62,095 nt of DNA from CAYSLC01 sp964431545 (GTDB lineage: Bacteria > Desulfobacterota > Desulfobacteria > Desulfobacterales > JAABSP01), in assembly GCA_964431545.1 (NCBI GenBank), contig CAYSLC010000005.1:1-62095 (forward strand), read 5' to 3'. Of the stretch, positions 32,390-41,175 are shown piece after piece. How positions within the stretch are numbered: position 1 is the first letter of the stretch; every line of letters begins with the position of its first letter. A program made the position numbers and the translations under genes. The notes beneath the pieces were generated by a model that saw only the letters and a list, made by a program, of their open reading frames with translations, was not told where the DNA came from and did no database searches.

Positions 32390-33730
32390 ATGGGATTATC
32401 AAAGGGACTACCCAGCAGCGAATACCTCTTCTACCAGAGCGGCAAGACCCTTCCGGTGATCCGCGAGGCCCGGGGGATCTACATGTGGGACACCGAGGGG
32501 CGGCAATACATCGACGGCTGCTCCGGGGCGATGATCAGCAACATCGGACACGGCCACCCCCAGGTCATCCAGGCCCTGAACGAGCAGGCGGCCCGGGTCC
32601 CCTTCGCCTACCGGACCCAGTTCGAAAACGAGCCGGCCATCCGTCTGGCCGCCCGGCTGGTGGAGGCGTCGGCCCCCCATCTCAACCGGGTCTTCTTCGT
32701 CTCCGGCGGCTCCGAGGCGGTGGAGTCGGCCATGAAGATCTGCCGCCAGTACCATTACGAGACCGGCCAGGGCGGCCGCCACGTCTTCATCGCCCGGACC
32801 CCGGCCTACCACGGCTCCACCCTGGGGGCCCTGGCCCTCACCAGCTACGGCCCCCTGGAGATCCCCTTCCGGCCCCTGATCCGCCCCTACCCCAAGATCC
32901 CGGCCCCCTACTGTTACCGGTGCCACTACGGCAAGACCTATCCGGCCTGCGACCTGGCCTGCGCCCATGCCCTGGAGGAGACGATCCTCGCCCAGGGGCC
33001 CGACAACGTGGCCGCCTTCGTGGCGGAGCCCATCGGCGGCGCCAGCACCGGGGCCCTGGTGCCGCCGGACGACTATTTCGGGGTGATCGAGGGGATCTGC
33101 AAGAAATACGGCATCCTGCTCGTCTTCGACGAGGTGCTCACCGCCTTCGGTCGCACCGGCAGGCTCTTCGCCTACGAACACTGGGGGACGGAGGTGGACG
33201 TGGTGGCCCTCTCCAAGGGGATGGGGTCGGGGTACTACCCCATCGGCGCCATCCTGACCCGCGGGGAGATGGTGGACGCGGTGATGGCCGCCGGCGGGTT
33301 CCAGCACGGCCACACCTGCGCCGGAAACCCCCTGGCCTGCGCCGTGGGGCTGTCGGTCCTCGATGTGATCGCGTCCGAGGGGCTGGTGGAGAACGCGGCC
33401 CGGCTGGGGCCGATCCTCCAAGGGGAGCTGCTCGGTCTGGCGGAAAAGCACCCCATGATCGGGGAGGTCCGGGGCCGGGGGCTCCTCTGGGGACTGGAGC
33501 TGGTGGCGGACCGGAAGACCCGGTCCCCCTTCCCCCCGGAGGCGGACATGCACCTGCGCCTGACCCGGGCCGCGGCCCGGGAGGGGCTGCTCATCTATCC
33601 CAGGCGCTCCATATACGGCCTGGCCGGGGACCACGTCCTCATCGCGCCGCCCCTGGTGATCACCGAGGCTAAAATATCCGATATGTGCCGATGCTTGGAT
33701 CTTGCGTTATCGGCGGCATCCGGATCGTAA
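32390..33730 (+). CDS. Class III PLP-dependent aminotransferase with a Cys4 insert
   Basis: A 446-residue omega/aspartate-type aminotransferase. PLP-Lys is Lys276 in VALSKGMGSGYYPIGA; VSGGSEAVESAMK, FIARTPAYHGSTLGA and LLVFDEVLTAFGRTG are the family landmarks. Residues 175-191 hold CYRCHYGKTYPACDLAC, four cysteines (175, 178, 187, 191) that could bind a metal; this insert marks one subgroup of the family. Substrate unknown. A strong AAAGGAGG lies about 15 bases upstream of ATG 32390, an unusually long spacing. The last 62 bases overlap, tail to tail, the receiver-kinase gene on the other strand. Confidence 0.9.
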   Translation: MGLSKGLPSSEYLFYQSGKTLPVIREARGIYMWDTEGRQYIDGCSGAMISNIGHGHPQVIQALNEQAARVPFAYRTQFENEPAIRLAARLVEASAPHLNRVFFVSGGSEAVESAMKICRQYHYETGQGGRHVFIARTPAYHGSTLGALALTSYGPLEIPFRPLIRPYPKIPAPYCYRCHYGKTYPACDLACAHALEETILAQGPDNVAAFVAEPIGGASTGALVPPDDYFGVIEGICKKYGILLVFDEVLTAFGRTGRLFAYEHWGTEVDVVALSKGMGSGYYPIGAILTRGEMVDAVMAAGGFQHGHTCAGNPLACAVGLSVLDVIASEGLVENAARLGPILQGELLGLAEKHPMIGEVRGRGLLWGLELVADRKTRSPFPPEADMHLRLTRAAAREGLLIYPRRSIYGLAGDHVLIAPPLVITEAKISDMCRCLDLALSAASGS

Positions 33731-34928
33731 ACAGCGCGCCGCCTTCCGGCGGGTTCTCCGCCGTCATGACCCCATGGTGGTCCCAGATGATGTCCTGGCA
33801 GATCGCCAGGCCCACCCCCATCCCCATCTTCTTTTTCCGGGTGAAGAAGTGGTCGAAGATGTGGGGAAGGTCGCCGGGGTCGATCCCCGGGCCGGTGTCG
33901 GCCACGGTGATCTGGATCTCGCCGTCCACCAGGGCCGAGTCGACCCGGATCTCTCCCACGATCCCTCGAATATCCTCGATGAACTCGATGATCGGGTCTT
34001 CCTCGCCCGCGATGGCCTCCACGGCGTTGTTGATGAGGTTGATGAAGACCTGGCTCAGCTCATGGATGCCGAGGAAGCTGTCGGGGATGCTCTCGTCCAG
34101 GTTGACCGTCAGATCGACCGCCCGCTTCCGGGCCACGCCCTCCATCAGGCCCATGGTGTTCTCCAGAATGGTATTGATGTTGGTGGGCCATTTCTTGTCC
34201 TTGGGGGGCAGATTGATCAGGCGCATCCGCTTCACCTTGAGGATGGTCGTCCGGATCGATTCCCGCAGCATGCTGAGATACTTTTTCGGCTCCTCGCCCG
34301 TACACAGGGTCTCCACCAGGTCGGTCAGGGAGAGCATCCCCTGCATGGGGGAGTTGATCTCATGGGCCACGACGGCGGCCAGCTTTCCCGTGGCGGCCAG
34401 GGTTTCGGCCCGGATGAGGTCCTTTTGCAACTCTTCGGCCCGGCGGACCTGCCGTTTCAGCTCCTCGTTGGCCTCGGCCAGCTCGGCGGTCCGCTCCTCC
34501 ACCATCCGCCGGAGTTCTTCCCGGTGGCGCTTGAGTTCCAGGTGGGTCCGGATCCGGGACTTGACCACCTCCGCGTCGAAGGGCTTGGGGATGTAGTCGA
34601 CGGCCCCCATGGACAGGCCCTTGACCTCATGGCTCTTGTCGGTCCGGATGGTGACGAAGATCACCGGGATGTCCCGGGTGATGCGGTTTTTCCGGAGCCG
34701 CCGGCAGACCTCGTACCCGTCCATGTAGGGCATGACGATGTCGAGGAGCACCAGGTCCGGCACGGGGGTCAGCTCGGTGCCCCGGGCGATTTCCAGGGCT
34801 TCGCGGCCGCGTTTGGCGAACAGGACCTCGTAATCGCGCAGGAGGATTTCCGCCAGGACCCGGATGTTGGTGGGGTTGTCGTCCACCACCAGGATGGTCG
34901 GTTTGGGGTTGGGATCTTCCGGTTTCAA
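33669..34928 (-). CDS. Receiver-histidine kinase protein (REC-HisKA-HATPase), TTG start
   Basis: A 419-residue cytoplasmic relay kinase. Receiver: DD at 16-17, phospho-acceptor Asp63 and Lys in YIPKPFD. A coiled coil follows (about 125-175), then HisKA with His189 in VVAHEINSPM and HATPase with INLINNAVEAI, DTGPGIDPGD and GMGVGLAI. The start is TTG 34928, preceded by GGGAGG with 5 bases spacing and overlapping the TGA of the hybrid kinase gene, so translation is coupled. The receiver first, kinase last order suggests that it receives phosphate from the hybrid kinase upstream. Its 3' end overlaps the aminotransferase gene by 62 bp. Confidence 0.92.
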   Translation of the reverse strand: MKPEDPNPKPTILVVDDNPTNIRVLAEILLRDYEVLFAKRGREALEIARGTELTPVPDLVLLDIVMPYMDGYEVCRRLRKNRITRDIPVIFVTIRTDKSHEVKGLSMGAVDYIPKPFDAEVVKSRIRTHLELKRHREELRRMVEERTAELAEANEELKRQVRRAEELQKDLIRAETLAATGKLAAVVAHEINSPMQGMLSLTDLVETLCTGEEPKKYLSMLRESIRTTILKVKRMRLINLPPKDKKWPTNINTILENTMGLMEGVARKRAVDLTVNLDESIPDSFLGIHELSQVFINLINNAVEAIAGEEDPIIEFIEDIRGIVGEIRVDSALVDGEIQITVADTGPGIDPGDLPHIFDHFFTRKKKMGMGVGLAICQDIIWDHHGVMTAENPPEGGALFTIRMPPITQDPSIGTYRIF

Positions 34929-37864
34929 TGGTCCTCCCACGCAAGGCCCGCGGCCTCGGCCATCAAGGCGAGGGCCTGGTGGGCCTGGTTGAAATCGAGG
35001 CGGGAGACGGGTTCTTCCACCAGGGCCAGCTCCCCTTCGTAGCCGAGTCGGGCCAGGGGCTCCCGGATCTCCTCCAGGACCTCTTCGGCCAGCAGGTTGT
35101 TCCGGTCGAGGAAGCCGAGCAGTTTCCGGACTTTTTCGGCCAGGTCGTCGGGGATCGGCGCCTTGGGGGTCCCCTCCCCCCGCGCCGGCGCCGGAGCGGC
35201 GGGCCTCCGAAAGCGGGCCACGGAATTGCGGAGCTGTTCCATCCGCCCCTCCAACTGCTCCAGGTGTTCGGCCCAGCGCAGCTCCCGGCCCTCGCGGATC
35301 TCCTTCCGGAGCCGGTCCACCGCCGCGCACAGGGCCACGGCGGAGCAGTTGCCGGCCACTCCCTTGGCGGTGTGGAGGATCCGCAGGGCCTCCTCCCGGT
35401 CCCCCCGGTGCAGGTGCTGCCGGACCTTTTCGGCGGTCCCGTCGAAGTCATCCACAAAATCGGTCAACAGCCGCTTGAAGAGGGCAACGTTGCCCCGGAG
35501 CCGCTCCAGGGCCTCCCGGACGTCCACCCCCGGCAGGTCCGCCAGCTCCGGGGGGGCGGTCGGCGGCTCCGCCGGCGGATCGGGGGGCGCCGGCACCGCC
35601 GGGACCAGCCGCGTCAGCAGGTCGGAGAGGCCGGACGATGAGACCGGCTTGGTGTAGAGGTCGTTCATCCCCGAGGCGAGAACCCGATCCCGGATCAGGT
35701 CCGGGGTATGGGCCGAGACGGCCACGATGGGCAGGTCCGCGTGGGCCGGTTCGGCCCGGATGGCCCGGGCCGTCTCGAACCCGTCCATCCCCTGCATCTG
35801 GATGTCCATGAGCACCATGTCGTACCGGCCCGCCGACGCCAACGCCTCCAGGGCCCGGGGGCCGCTGTCCACGGCCTCCGTCTCGACGCCCAGCCCCGAC
35901 AGCAGGTCCCGGGTCAGCTCCCGGTTGAGGCGGTGGTCGTCCACCAGAAGGACCCGGAGGCCGGCGGGGGATCGGGCCGGCGGAGCCGCCTCGGCCGGCG
36001 CCTCCAAAGGTTCGGTGGACAGGGGAAAAGGGACCTGGAGCCGGAACCGGCTCCCCTTGCCCGGAGTGCTTTCGGCTTTGATCCAGCCGCCCATCAGCCG
36101 GGCCAGGCGCAGGCTGAGGGAGAGGCCGAGCCCCGATCCGCCGTAGTGCTCCGAGGTGTCGGCCTCGACCTGGGTGTACTCCTCGAAGATGGTCGGGAGC
36201 TTCTCCGGCGCAATGCCGATGCCGGTGTCGGCCACCGTGAACGCCAGGATCATCCGCTGGCCCTCCTTGGTCTCGTGCTCCGGCGCCACCACCTCCACCG
36301 TAAGGGAGACATCCCCTCCGGGGCCGGTGAACTTGATGGCGTTGAAGGCGAGGTTGGTCAGGATCTGCCGGAGCCGCAGGGAGTCCCCCGACAGGACCTG
36401 GGGGATGGGGGGCGCATGGCAGGTGAAATGGATCCCCTTTTTCAAAGCGGCCCCGGCGATCATCCGCCGCCAGTTGGCCAGCAGGGGGCCCATGAGGAAG
36501 GGACGGAAGACCAGGTCGAGCTTGTCGTGCTCCATCTTGGCCAGGTCGATGAGGTCGTCGATCAGTTCCAGCAGGCCGTTGGCGGAGACCCGGACCTTCT
36601 CCACGTAGGCCTTTTGGCCGGGCTCGAGCCAGGTCTTCTCCAGAAGCTCCCCCACGGCCGAGATGACCGTCAGGGGGGTCCGGATCTCGTGGCCCAGGGT
36701 GGCCAGGTAGTCGCTCTTGAGCAGGGATCGGCGTTCCGCCGCCTCCATGGCCGCTTGGATCCGTTCCTCCCGCCGCCGGGCGGCCGTATCGATGACGACG
36801 CCCCCCAGAAGCCCGGATGCGGCGCCGCTGGGGATCCGTACCAGAAAGGACTCCACGTTGAGGGGGTCTCCGGCCCGTCGAAGGCATTGGCCCACCCGCC
36901 ACTTCGGGTTCTTCACCGCTTTCACGGGGTCGGTATACTGGAGGAAACCGAAGATGTTGACGCGCTCCCGGAGCATCTGGTCCCGGCCCTCGAACCCGAG
37001 CAGCCCGGCCAGGGCATCGTTGGCCTCCACCACGAAGCCGCCGGGGTCGGAGAAGAAGAGCCCGTCGGAGATCCTGTAAAAGAGGGGGCGGTGGTCCGCG
37101 CCGACCAGGGCGGACAGGGCCGCGGAACGCCGGACCTCCGGGTCGGACTTCCGCCGGCGGAAAAGGCGGCGGAGCCGGTCCGTCCATGGGCCGGACGCCC
37201 CCACCCCCGCCAGGAACGTCGCGAGGAAAAGGGAGGCCAGCAGCAGCCCCGCGCCCGTAAGGATCCACGCCGTCCTCAGCCCCTTGTCCGGGGCCAGGAT
37301 CGACGCTCCCCCGGCCAGGGCGATCCCCACCCGGCCCAGATAGCGCGGTCCGGTCTCCGTGGCGGGCGCCGGTTCGGTCATCAGGATGAAGGGCGTCTCC
37401 CCCTCGCCGATCCGGTGGACCGGCATCCAGAAGGTGAACCGGTCGGTTTCCGGGGCCGATCCGTCCCCGTGGGCGGTGGTGCCGCCCTCCGGAGAGCCCC
37501 ATTGGTGGTCGAAGACCGTGACGCCCTCGCCGTTTATCACCGCCACCCCGACCACCTGCTCCAGAACCAGGGCTCCGGATACGGCGGACGCCAGATCGGT
37601 GGTATTCCGCTCGGCCAGCAGGGGGCGGCAGCGGTGGATCAGTATCCGGCCCACGGTCTCGGCCTGGACCTGGCGGATCCGTCGCTGCCATTGGCTGGTG
37701 GTGAACAGGTAGAGGAGGAGCAACGCCACGGCCCCCGCCCCCGCCAGAAAGAGACACAGGATCCGCCACCGCGTCTCCGGGGGCATGGGCCGTCCGGCGG
37801 GAGGTGATCCTGTCTCCGGAGGGGGCGGGGGGTCACTCGGTGGCTTTTCGGATCCGCTCGTCAT
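34925..37864 (-). CDS. Membrane-bound hybrid sensor kinase: sensor-PAS-HisKA-HATPase-REC-Hpt
   Basis: A 979-residue multi-step relay kinase. Two membrane helices (about 35-55 and 195-220) bracket a periplasmic sensor domain; a PAS-like domain follows (about 255-355). HisKA His392 lies in GHEIRTPLT; HATPase has NLAFNAIKF, DTGIGI and GGSGLGLSLS; receiver Asp near 686 (MVLMDIQM); Hpt His831 in ILHTAKGVAGN; a second helical Hpt-like tail follows from about 900. ATG 37864 is used; an in-frame TTG 15 bases earlier is possible. It overlaps the binding-protein gene upstream and the receiver-kinase downstream, forming one signalling operon. Confidence 0.93.
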   Translation of the reverse strand: MTSGSEKPPSDPPPPPETGSPPAGRPMPPETRWRILCLFLAGAGAVALLLLYLFTTSQWQRRIRQVQAETVGRILIHRCRPLLAERNTTDLASAVSGALVLEQVVGVAVINGEGVTVFDHQWGSPEGGTTAHGDGSAPETDRFTFWMPVHRIGEGETPFILMTEPAPATETGPRYLGRVGIALAGGASILAPDKGLRTAWILTGAGLLLASLFLATFLAGVGASGPWTDRLRRLFRRRKSDPEVRRSAALSALVGADHRPLFYRISDGLFFSDPGGFVVEANDALAGLLGFEGRDQMLRERVNIFGFLQYTDPVKAVKNPKWRVGQCLRRAGDPLNVESFLVRIPSGAASGLLGGVVIDTAARRREERIQAAMEAAERRSLLKSDYLATLGHEIRTPLTVISAVGELLEKTWLEPGQKAYVEKVRVSANGLLELIDDLIDLAKMEHDKLDLVFRPFLMGPLLANWRRMIAGAALKKGIHFTCHAPPIPQVLSGDSLRLRQILTNLAFNAIKFTGPGGDVSLTVEVVAPEHETKEGQRMILAFTVADTGIGIAPEKLPTIFEEYTQVEADTSEHYGGSGLGLSLSLRLARLMGGWIKAESTPGKGSRFRLQVPFPLSTEPLEAPAEAAPPARSPAGLRVLLVDDHRLNRELTRDLLSGLGVETEAVDSGPRALEALASAGRYDMVLMDIQMQGMDGFETARAIRAEPAHADLPIVAVSAHTPDLIRDRVLASGMNDLYTKPVSSSGLSDLLTRLVPAVPAPPDPPAEPPTAPPELADLPGVDVREALERLRGNVALFKRLLTDFVDDFDGTAEKVRQHLHRGDREEALRILHTAKGVAGNCSAVALCAAVDRLRKEIREGRELRWAEHLEQLEGRMEQLRNSVARFRRPAAPAPARGEGTPKAPIPDDLAEKVRKLLGFLDRNNLLAEEVLEEIREPLARLGYEGELALVEEPVSRLDFNQAHQALALMAEAAGLAWEDH

Positions 37865-38726
37865 CGATGGGGTTGTCAAGGGGGATGCCCAGTTTCTCCG
37901 CGACCGCGGGGTTGATCCGGTGGACGGGCGTATCCGCGTACACCAGTCCGTTCGGAGGATCGGGGAGGTCCGGGTTCATGTAGGCCGCGGCCATCCGGCC
38001 GGCCTGCCGGCCCATGGCAAAGGCATCGCCCTCCACGGCGAGCAGGGCCCCGGCCGAGAGGAACTTCTCCGAGAAGGCGAGCACCGGCACCTTCTCCTCC
38101 AGCGCACGGGTCAGAATGTACCGGGAGACCTCCGGCGAAGCCACGGCGGGATCCGGGATCAGCCAGAAGGCGTCCGTGTGGGAAAGCAGCCGATCCACCG
38201 CGGGCCGGACATCCTCCGCCCCGGCGATCTCCACCGCGACCACCCGGACGGAGAGGGCCGCCGCCGCCTCGGCCATGTCCGCCGCCATCGGGCCCGATGC
38301 GCCGGTGTGGAGCATCCCCACCTCGGTCACCCCGGGTACGACCGCTTTCAGTATCCGGACCTGCTTTTCCGGATCGACCACCATGGAGACGCCGGTGACG
38401 GGCACCGATTCGTCCCCCGCCGGGACGCCGACGACCATGATGTGGATCGTCGGGAGGCCGTCCAGCGCCCCCCCGGGGGAAGATGACGGGCCGATCACCA
38501 GACCCGCCCGGGAGCGGCTCCTGAACAGGACCTGGGAGGTGGCGGGGTTTTCCTTCTCGATCCCGTCGCCCTCCGGCCGGCAGCGGCAGGCCTCCTTGAA
38601 GCCCTCCAGCGCGGTGATGTAGGGGGCGACCTCGGTCCCCATCCGGACGGCGACCGAGGGTTCGGCCGCGGCGAGCCGGGGCGTCAGAAGGCACAGGAAG
38701 ACCGCCGCCAGGATTCTGCCGTTCAT
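37833..38726 (-). CDS. Periplasmic ABC-type substrate-binding protein (PF04392-like), likely sensory partner
   Basis: A 297-residue exported protein. Signal peptide at residues 1-20 (LAAVFLCLLTPRLAAA). The two-lobe pattern of ABC_sub_bind proteins is visible: TIHIMVVGVPA, VSMVVDPEKQVRILKAVVPGVTEVGMLHTG, then DAFWLIPDPAVASPEVSRYIL, VPVLAFSEKFLSAGALLAVEGDAFAMGRQAGRMAA and a C-terminal AEKLGIPL. No permease or ATPase gene follows; instead a hybrid kinase gene overlaps its end. That arrangement suggests ligand presentation to the kinase sensor domain, as in TorT/TorS-like pairs. AGGGGG precedes ATG 38726. Ligand unknown; relatives often bind amino acids or related small molecules. Confidence 0.85.
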   Translation of the reverse strand: MNGRILAAVFLCLLTPRLAAAEPSVAVRMGTEVAPYITALEGFKEACRCRPEGDGIEKENPATSQVLFRSRSRAGLVIGPSSSPGGALDGLPTIHIMVVGVPAGDESVPVTGVSMVVDPEKQVRILKAVVPGVTEVGMLHTGASGPMAADMAEAAAALSVRVVAVEIAGAEDVRPAVDRLLSHTDAFWLIPDPAVASPEVSRYILTRALEEKVPVLAFSEKFLSAGALLAVEGDAFAMGRQAGRMAAAYMNPDLPDPPNGLVYADTPVHRINPAVAEKLGIPLDNPIDDERIRKATE

Positions 38727-39152
38727 GCGCCCCCTGCCGCCGGGGTCCGATACGGAACCATAGGCCATGGAGGCTTTGGTGTCAAGGACCTTGCCGGGGC
38801 CGGCCCGGGGTCTCTTTCCCCCGGCCGATCCCCCCCCTCGACCCCGGCCGGCGGCCGGTGGATCCCGGAATATCTGAAAGCGGACGGGTGCTCCATGGCT
38901 TCCCTTATTCCCCCAAAAGGCGAGTCTGGTCTGTTTCATGCAAAGGTGATTACTTTCACCCTTACTCCTTTGCCGATGGAAATTCAAGGAAAATTTATCC
39001 CAGGGGATCTCTCCGCCCATGGAGAAAAAATGTCACGGTTGTGGAAAACCCCGTGCATTGTAAGGAAAATTATAGTAAGAAGCCGTCAGCGGCCGGGGAG
39101 AAAATACCGGGGAGAAAAACTGATGAGCAGCGGGAACGAAAGAGGAAGAAGG
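38727..39152. promoter_or_regulatory. Divergent region before the TonB receptor (426 bp)
   Basis: No gene is supported here. The right part (38880-39150) is AT-richer. It contains a nested inverted repeat at 38940-38973, a possible -10 (TATAGT near 39074-39079) without a convincing -35, and a tandem repeat of CCGGGGAGAAAA just before the receptor start. I looked for cobalamin-riboswitch core sequences, because TonB receptors often have them, and saw none. Confidence 0.45.
38940..38973 (+). promoter_or_regulatory. Nested inverted repeat in the TonB receptor leader
   Basis: GCAAAGG at 38940-38946 can pair with CCTTTGC at 38967-38973, enclosing a smaller TGA...TCA stem. It is located about 180 bases before the receptor start. 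It could be an RNA structure or a protein-binding operator; nothing in the sequence decides between these. Confidence 0.3.
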
Positions 39153-41138
39153 ATGAAAAATAGGGTGAACATTGCGATTTTCGGGCTCCTCGCCGCCAAC
39201 CTGTTTCTGGCCGTGTCCTGGGCCGAGGCGCGGGCGGACAAGAGAACCCGGGGGGGGGCCGGAAAAGGGATCGAAAAGGGCGCTCCCTCCCAATCGATGA
39301 CCGAGGCCCAGCTCCTGGGGATGTTCTTCACCCCCGAGGAGCTTACCGTCTCCACCGCGGCCCGGTCCCCCCGGAAGATCGGAAAGACCGCCGAGAAGAT
39401 CACCGTCATCGACCGCGACGACATCCGGCGGATGAAGGCAACCTCGGTGGCCGACATCCTGGCCCGGGTCCCGGGCGTCTTCGTCAACGGCAGCTTCGAC
39501 TACATCTCGGGGAGCCAGTACAACATCCAGGGCTCCTTCGACCGCCACGTGCGGGTCCTGGTGGACGGGGTCGACTGGAACAACCTGGCCGACGGCAACG
39601 CCGTCACCACCACCATCCCGGCGGGGATCGTCGACCGCATCGAGATCCTCCAGGGGCCGGCCTCGTCGGCCTGGGGATCGGCCCTGGGCGGGGTGATCCA
39701 GATCTTCACAAAGGCCCCGGGGGTCCTTTCCGATCCCCATGGGGAGGTCAACGCCTCGGTTGCCGAGGGGCATAGCGGAAACCTCTGGGGGGAGGTCTAC
39801 GGCAAGTCGGGCCCGGTGGGATACTACCTCTTCGCCGACCGGGCCGAATCGGACGGCCTGCGGCCCACCCGCTCCTTCGAACGGGACAGCCTCTTCGGAC
39901 GGTTCGGGGCCGAGTCCATGGACGGCCACGGGGTCGACCTCTTCTTCGGGTACAGCGACCCCCGCCAGGACGTGGGCGACTTTCCGGACCAGGACTTCGG
40001 GGCCGAGATCGATAATCGGGAGCTTTTCGGCCGCCTGGCGGCCCAGGCCCCGGCCGGGGCCGACGCCGAGGTCCGCCTCACCCTCTGGGCCGTGGCCCAT
40101 GACCTGGAGAACCTCTCCCACACCCTGGGCATGGGCGCCTTCGGCCCGGCGCCGGCCCCCCTCCAGGGGATCACCATCGAGGAGGAGCGGGCCGGGGCCG
40201 ACCTGGTCCTCGACTGGTCCCCGGCTGAGCGCCACCAGGTGACCGTGGGGGCGGAGTACTCCCGGGGGGAACTCGACCAGACCCAGACCTTCGGCCCGGC
40301 CCTGGTCGGCTTCGGGGCCCCGGACCGCCTGGCCGACCGGACCCACCGGACCCGGTGGGCCCTCTTCGCCTCCGACGCCCTCTCCCTGGGGGCGTGGACG
40401 GTCACCCCGGGCCTCCGGTACGACCACGACTCGGTGGCCGGCGGATTCCTCTCCCCCAGCCTGGGGGCGGCCCGGCCCCTGGGGGAGGGGACGATCCTCC
40501 GGTTCATGGGGGCCCGGGGCTTCGCCGACCCGTTCATGGCGGGAACCTCCCTGGGGGGGTGGCTCCGGGAGCCGAACCCGGACCTCGACCGGGAGACGGT
40601 CTGGTCGGCCCAGGCCGGGGTGGAGACCGGGGCGATCCCCGGAATCTGGGCCCGGCTCTCCTTCTTTCTCCATGAGATGGCGGACGAGATCCAGCTCCGG
40701 ACGGTGGACGGCGTCCGCACCTTTGTCAACCGCGAGGAGGTGACCCGGGCCGGCGGGGAGGCGGCCGTGGAGACGGTCCCCTGGCACGGGTTCTCCGTCG
40801 GCGCCGGGATCGCCTACATCGATATCGACCCGCCCCTCCAGGATGGGGCCGAGGAGATCTACAAGATCGCCGGGACCCTCCGGTACACGGCGAACAACGG
40901 GGCGTACGCCGACCTGGCCGGCCGGTACGTCTGGTGGGACTCCGGCGACGACCCCGACGGCGACTACGACGACCCCGTCTGGGACCTGGCGGCCGCCTGG
41001 CCGGTCCCCCTCACCCGGACCCTGCTCCTGGAACCGTATCTGTCGATCCACAACCTCTTCGGGGGTGATTCCTATGGTCATTATGCCGTCGAAAACCCTG
41101 AACGGTGGGCCGAGGCGGGGGTCCGGTTCGCCTTTTGA
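39153..41138 (+). CDS. TonB-dependent outer-membrane receptor
   Basis: A 661-residue receptor. ATG 39153 has GAGGAA about 6 bases upstream; signal peptide at residues about 6-28. Plug domain: EKITVIDRDDIRRMKATSVADILARVPGV, then VLVDGVDWN and IVDRIEILQGPASSAWGSALGGVIQI. The barrel follows and ends in the outer-membrane signature AEAGVRFAF with a terminal Phe. The BtuB/CirA-type plug suggests import of a metal chelate, corrinoid or peptide. No TonB/ExbBD genes are nearby. The next gene, 37 bases away, encodes the small Cys-Cys peptide, so the receptor may take up that peptide's mature product or be regulated with it. Confidence 0.93.
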   Translation: MKNRVNIAIFGLLAANLFLAVSWAEARADKRTRGGAGKGIEKGAPSQSMTEAQLLGMFFTPEELTVSTAARSPRKIGKTAEKITVIDRDDIRRMKATSVADILARVPGVFVNGSFDYISGSQYNIQGSFDRHVRVLVDGVDWNNLADGNAVTTTIPAGIVDRIEILQGPASSAWGSALGGVIQIFTKAPGVLSDPHGEVNASVAEGHSGNLWGEVYGKSGPVGYYLFADRAESDGLRPTRSFERDSLFGRFGAESMDGHGVDLFFGYSDPRQDVGDFPDQDFGAEIDNRELFGRLAAQAPAGADAEVRLTLWAVAHDLENLSHTLGMGAFGPAPAPLQGITIEEERAGADLVLDWSPAERHQVTVGAEYSRGELDQTQTFGPALVGFGAPDRLADRTHRTRWALFASDALSLGAWTVTPGLRYDHDSVAGGFLSPSLGAARPLGEGTILRFMGARGFADPFMAGTSLGGWLREPNPDLDRETVWSAQAGVETGAIPGIWARLSFFLHEMADEIQLRTVDGVRTFVNREEVTRAGGEAAVETVPWHGFSVGAGIAYIDIDPPLQDGAEEIYKIAGTLRYTANNGAYADLAGRYVWWDSGDDPDGDYDDPVWDLAAAWPVPLTRTLLLEPYLSIHNLFGGDSYGHYAVENPERWAEAGVRFAF

Positions 41139-41175
41139 CATAAATCCCACGAAACCGACGAAAGGAGAGGCACTC

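Noticed and set aside
38727..39152. Cobalamin riboswitch before the TonB receptor
   Set aside because: I looked for the conserved core elements of the B12 riboswitch and saw none; only a local inverted repeat remains.
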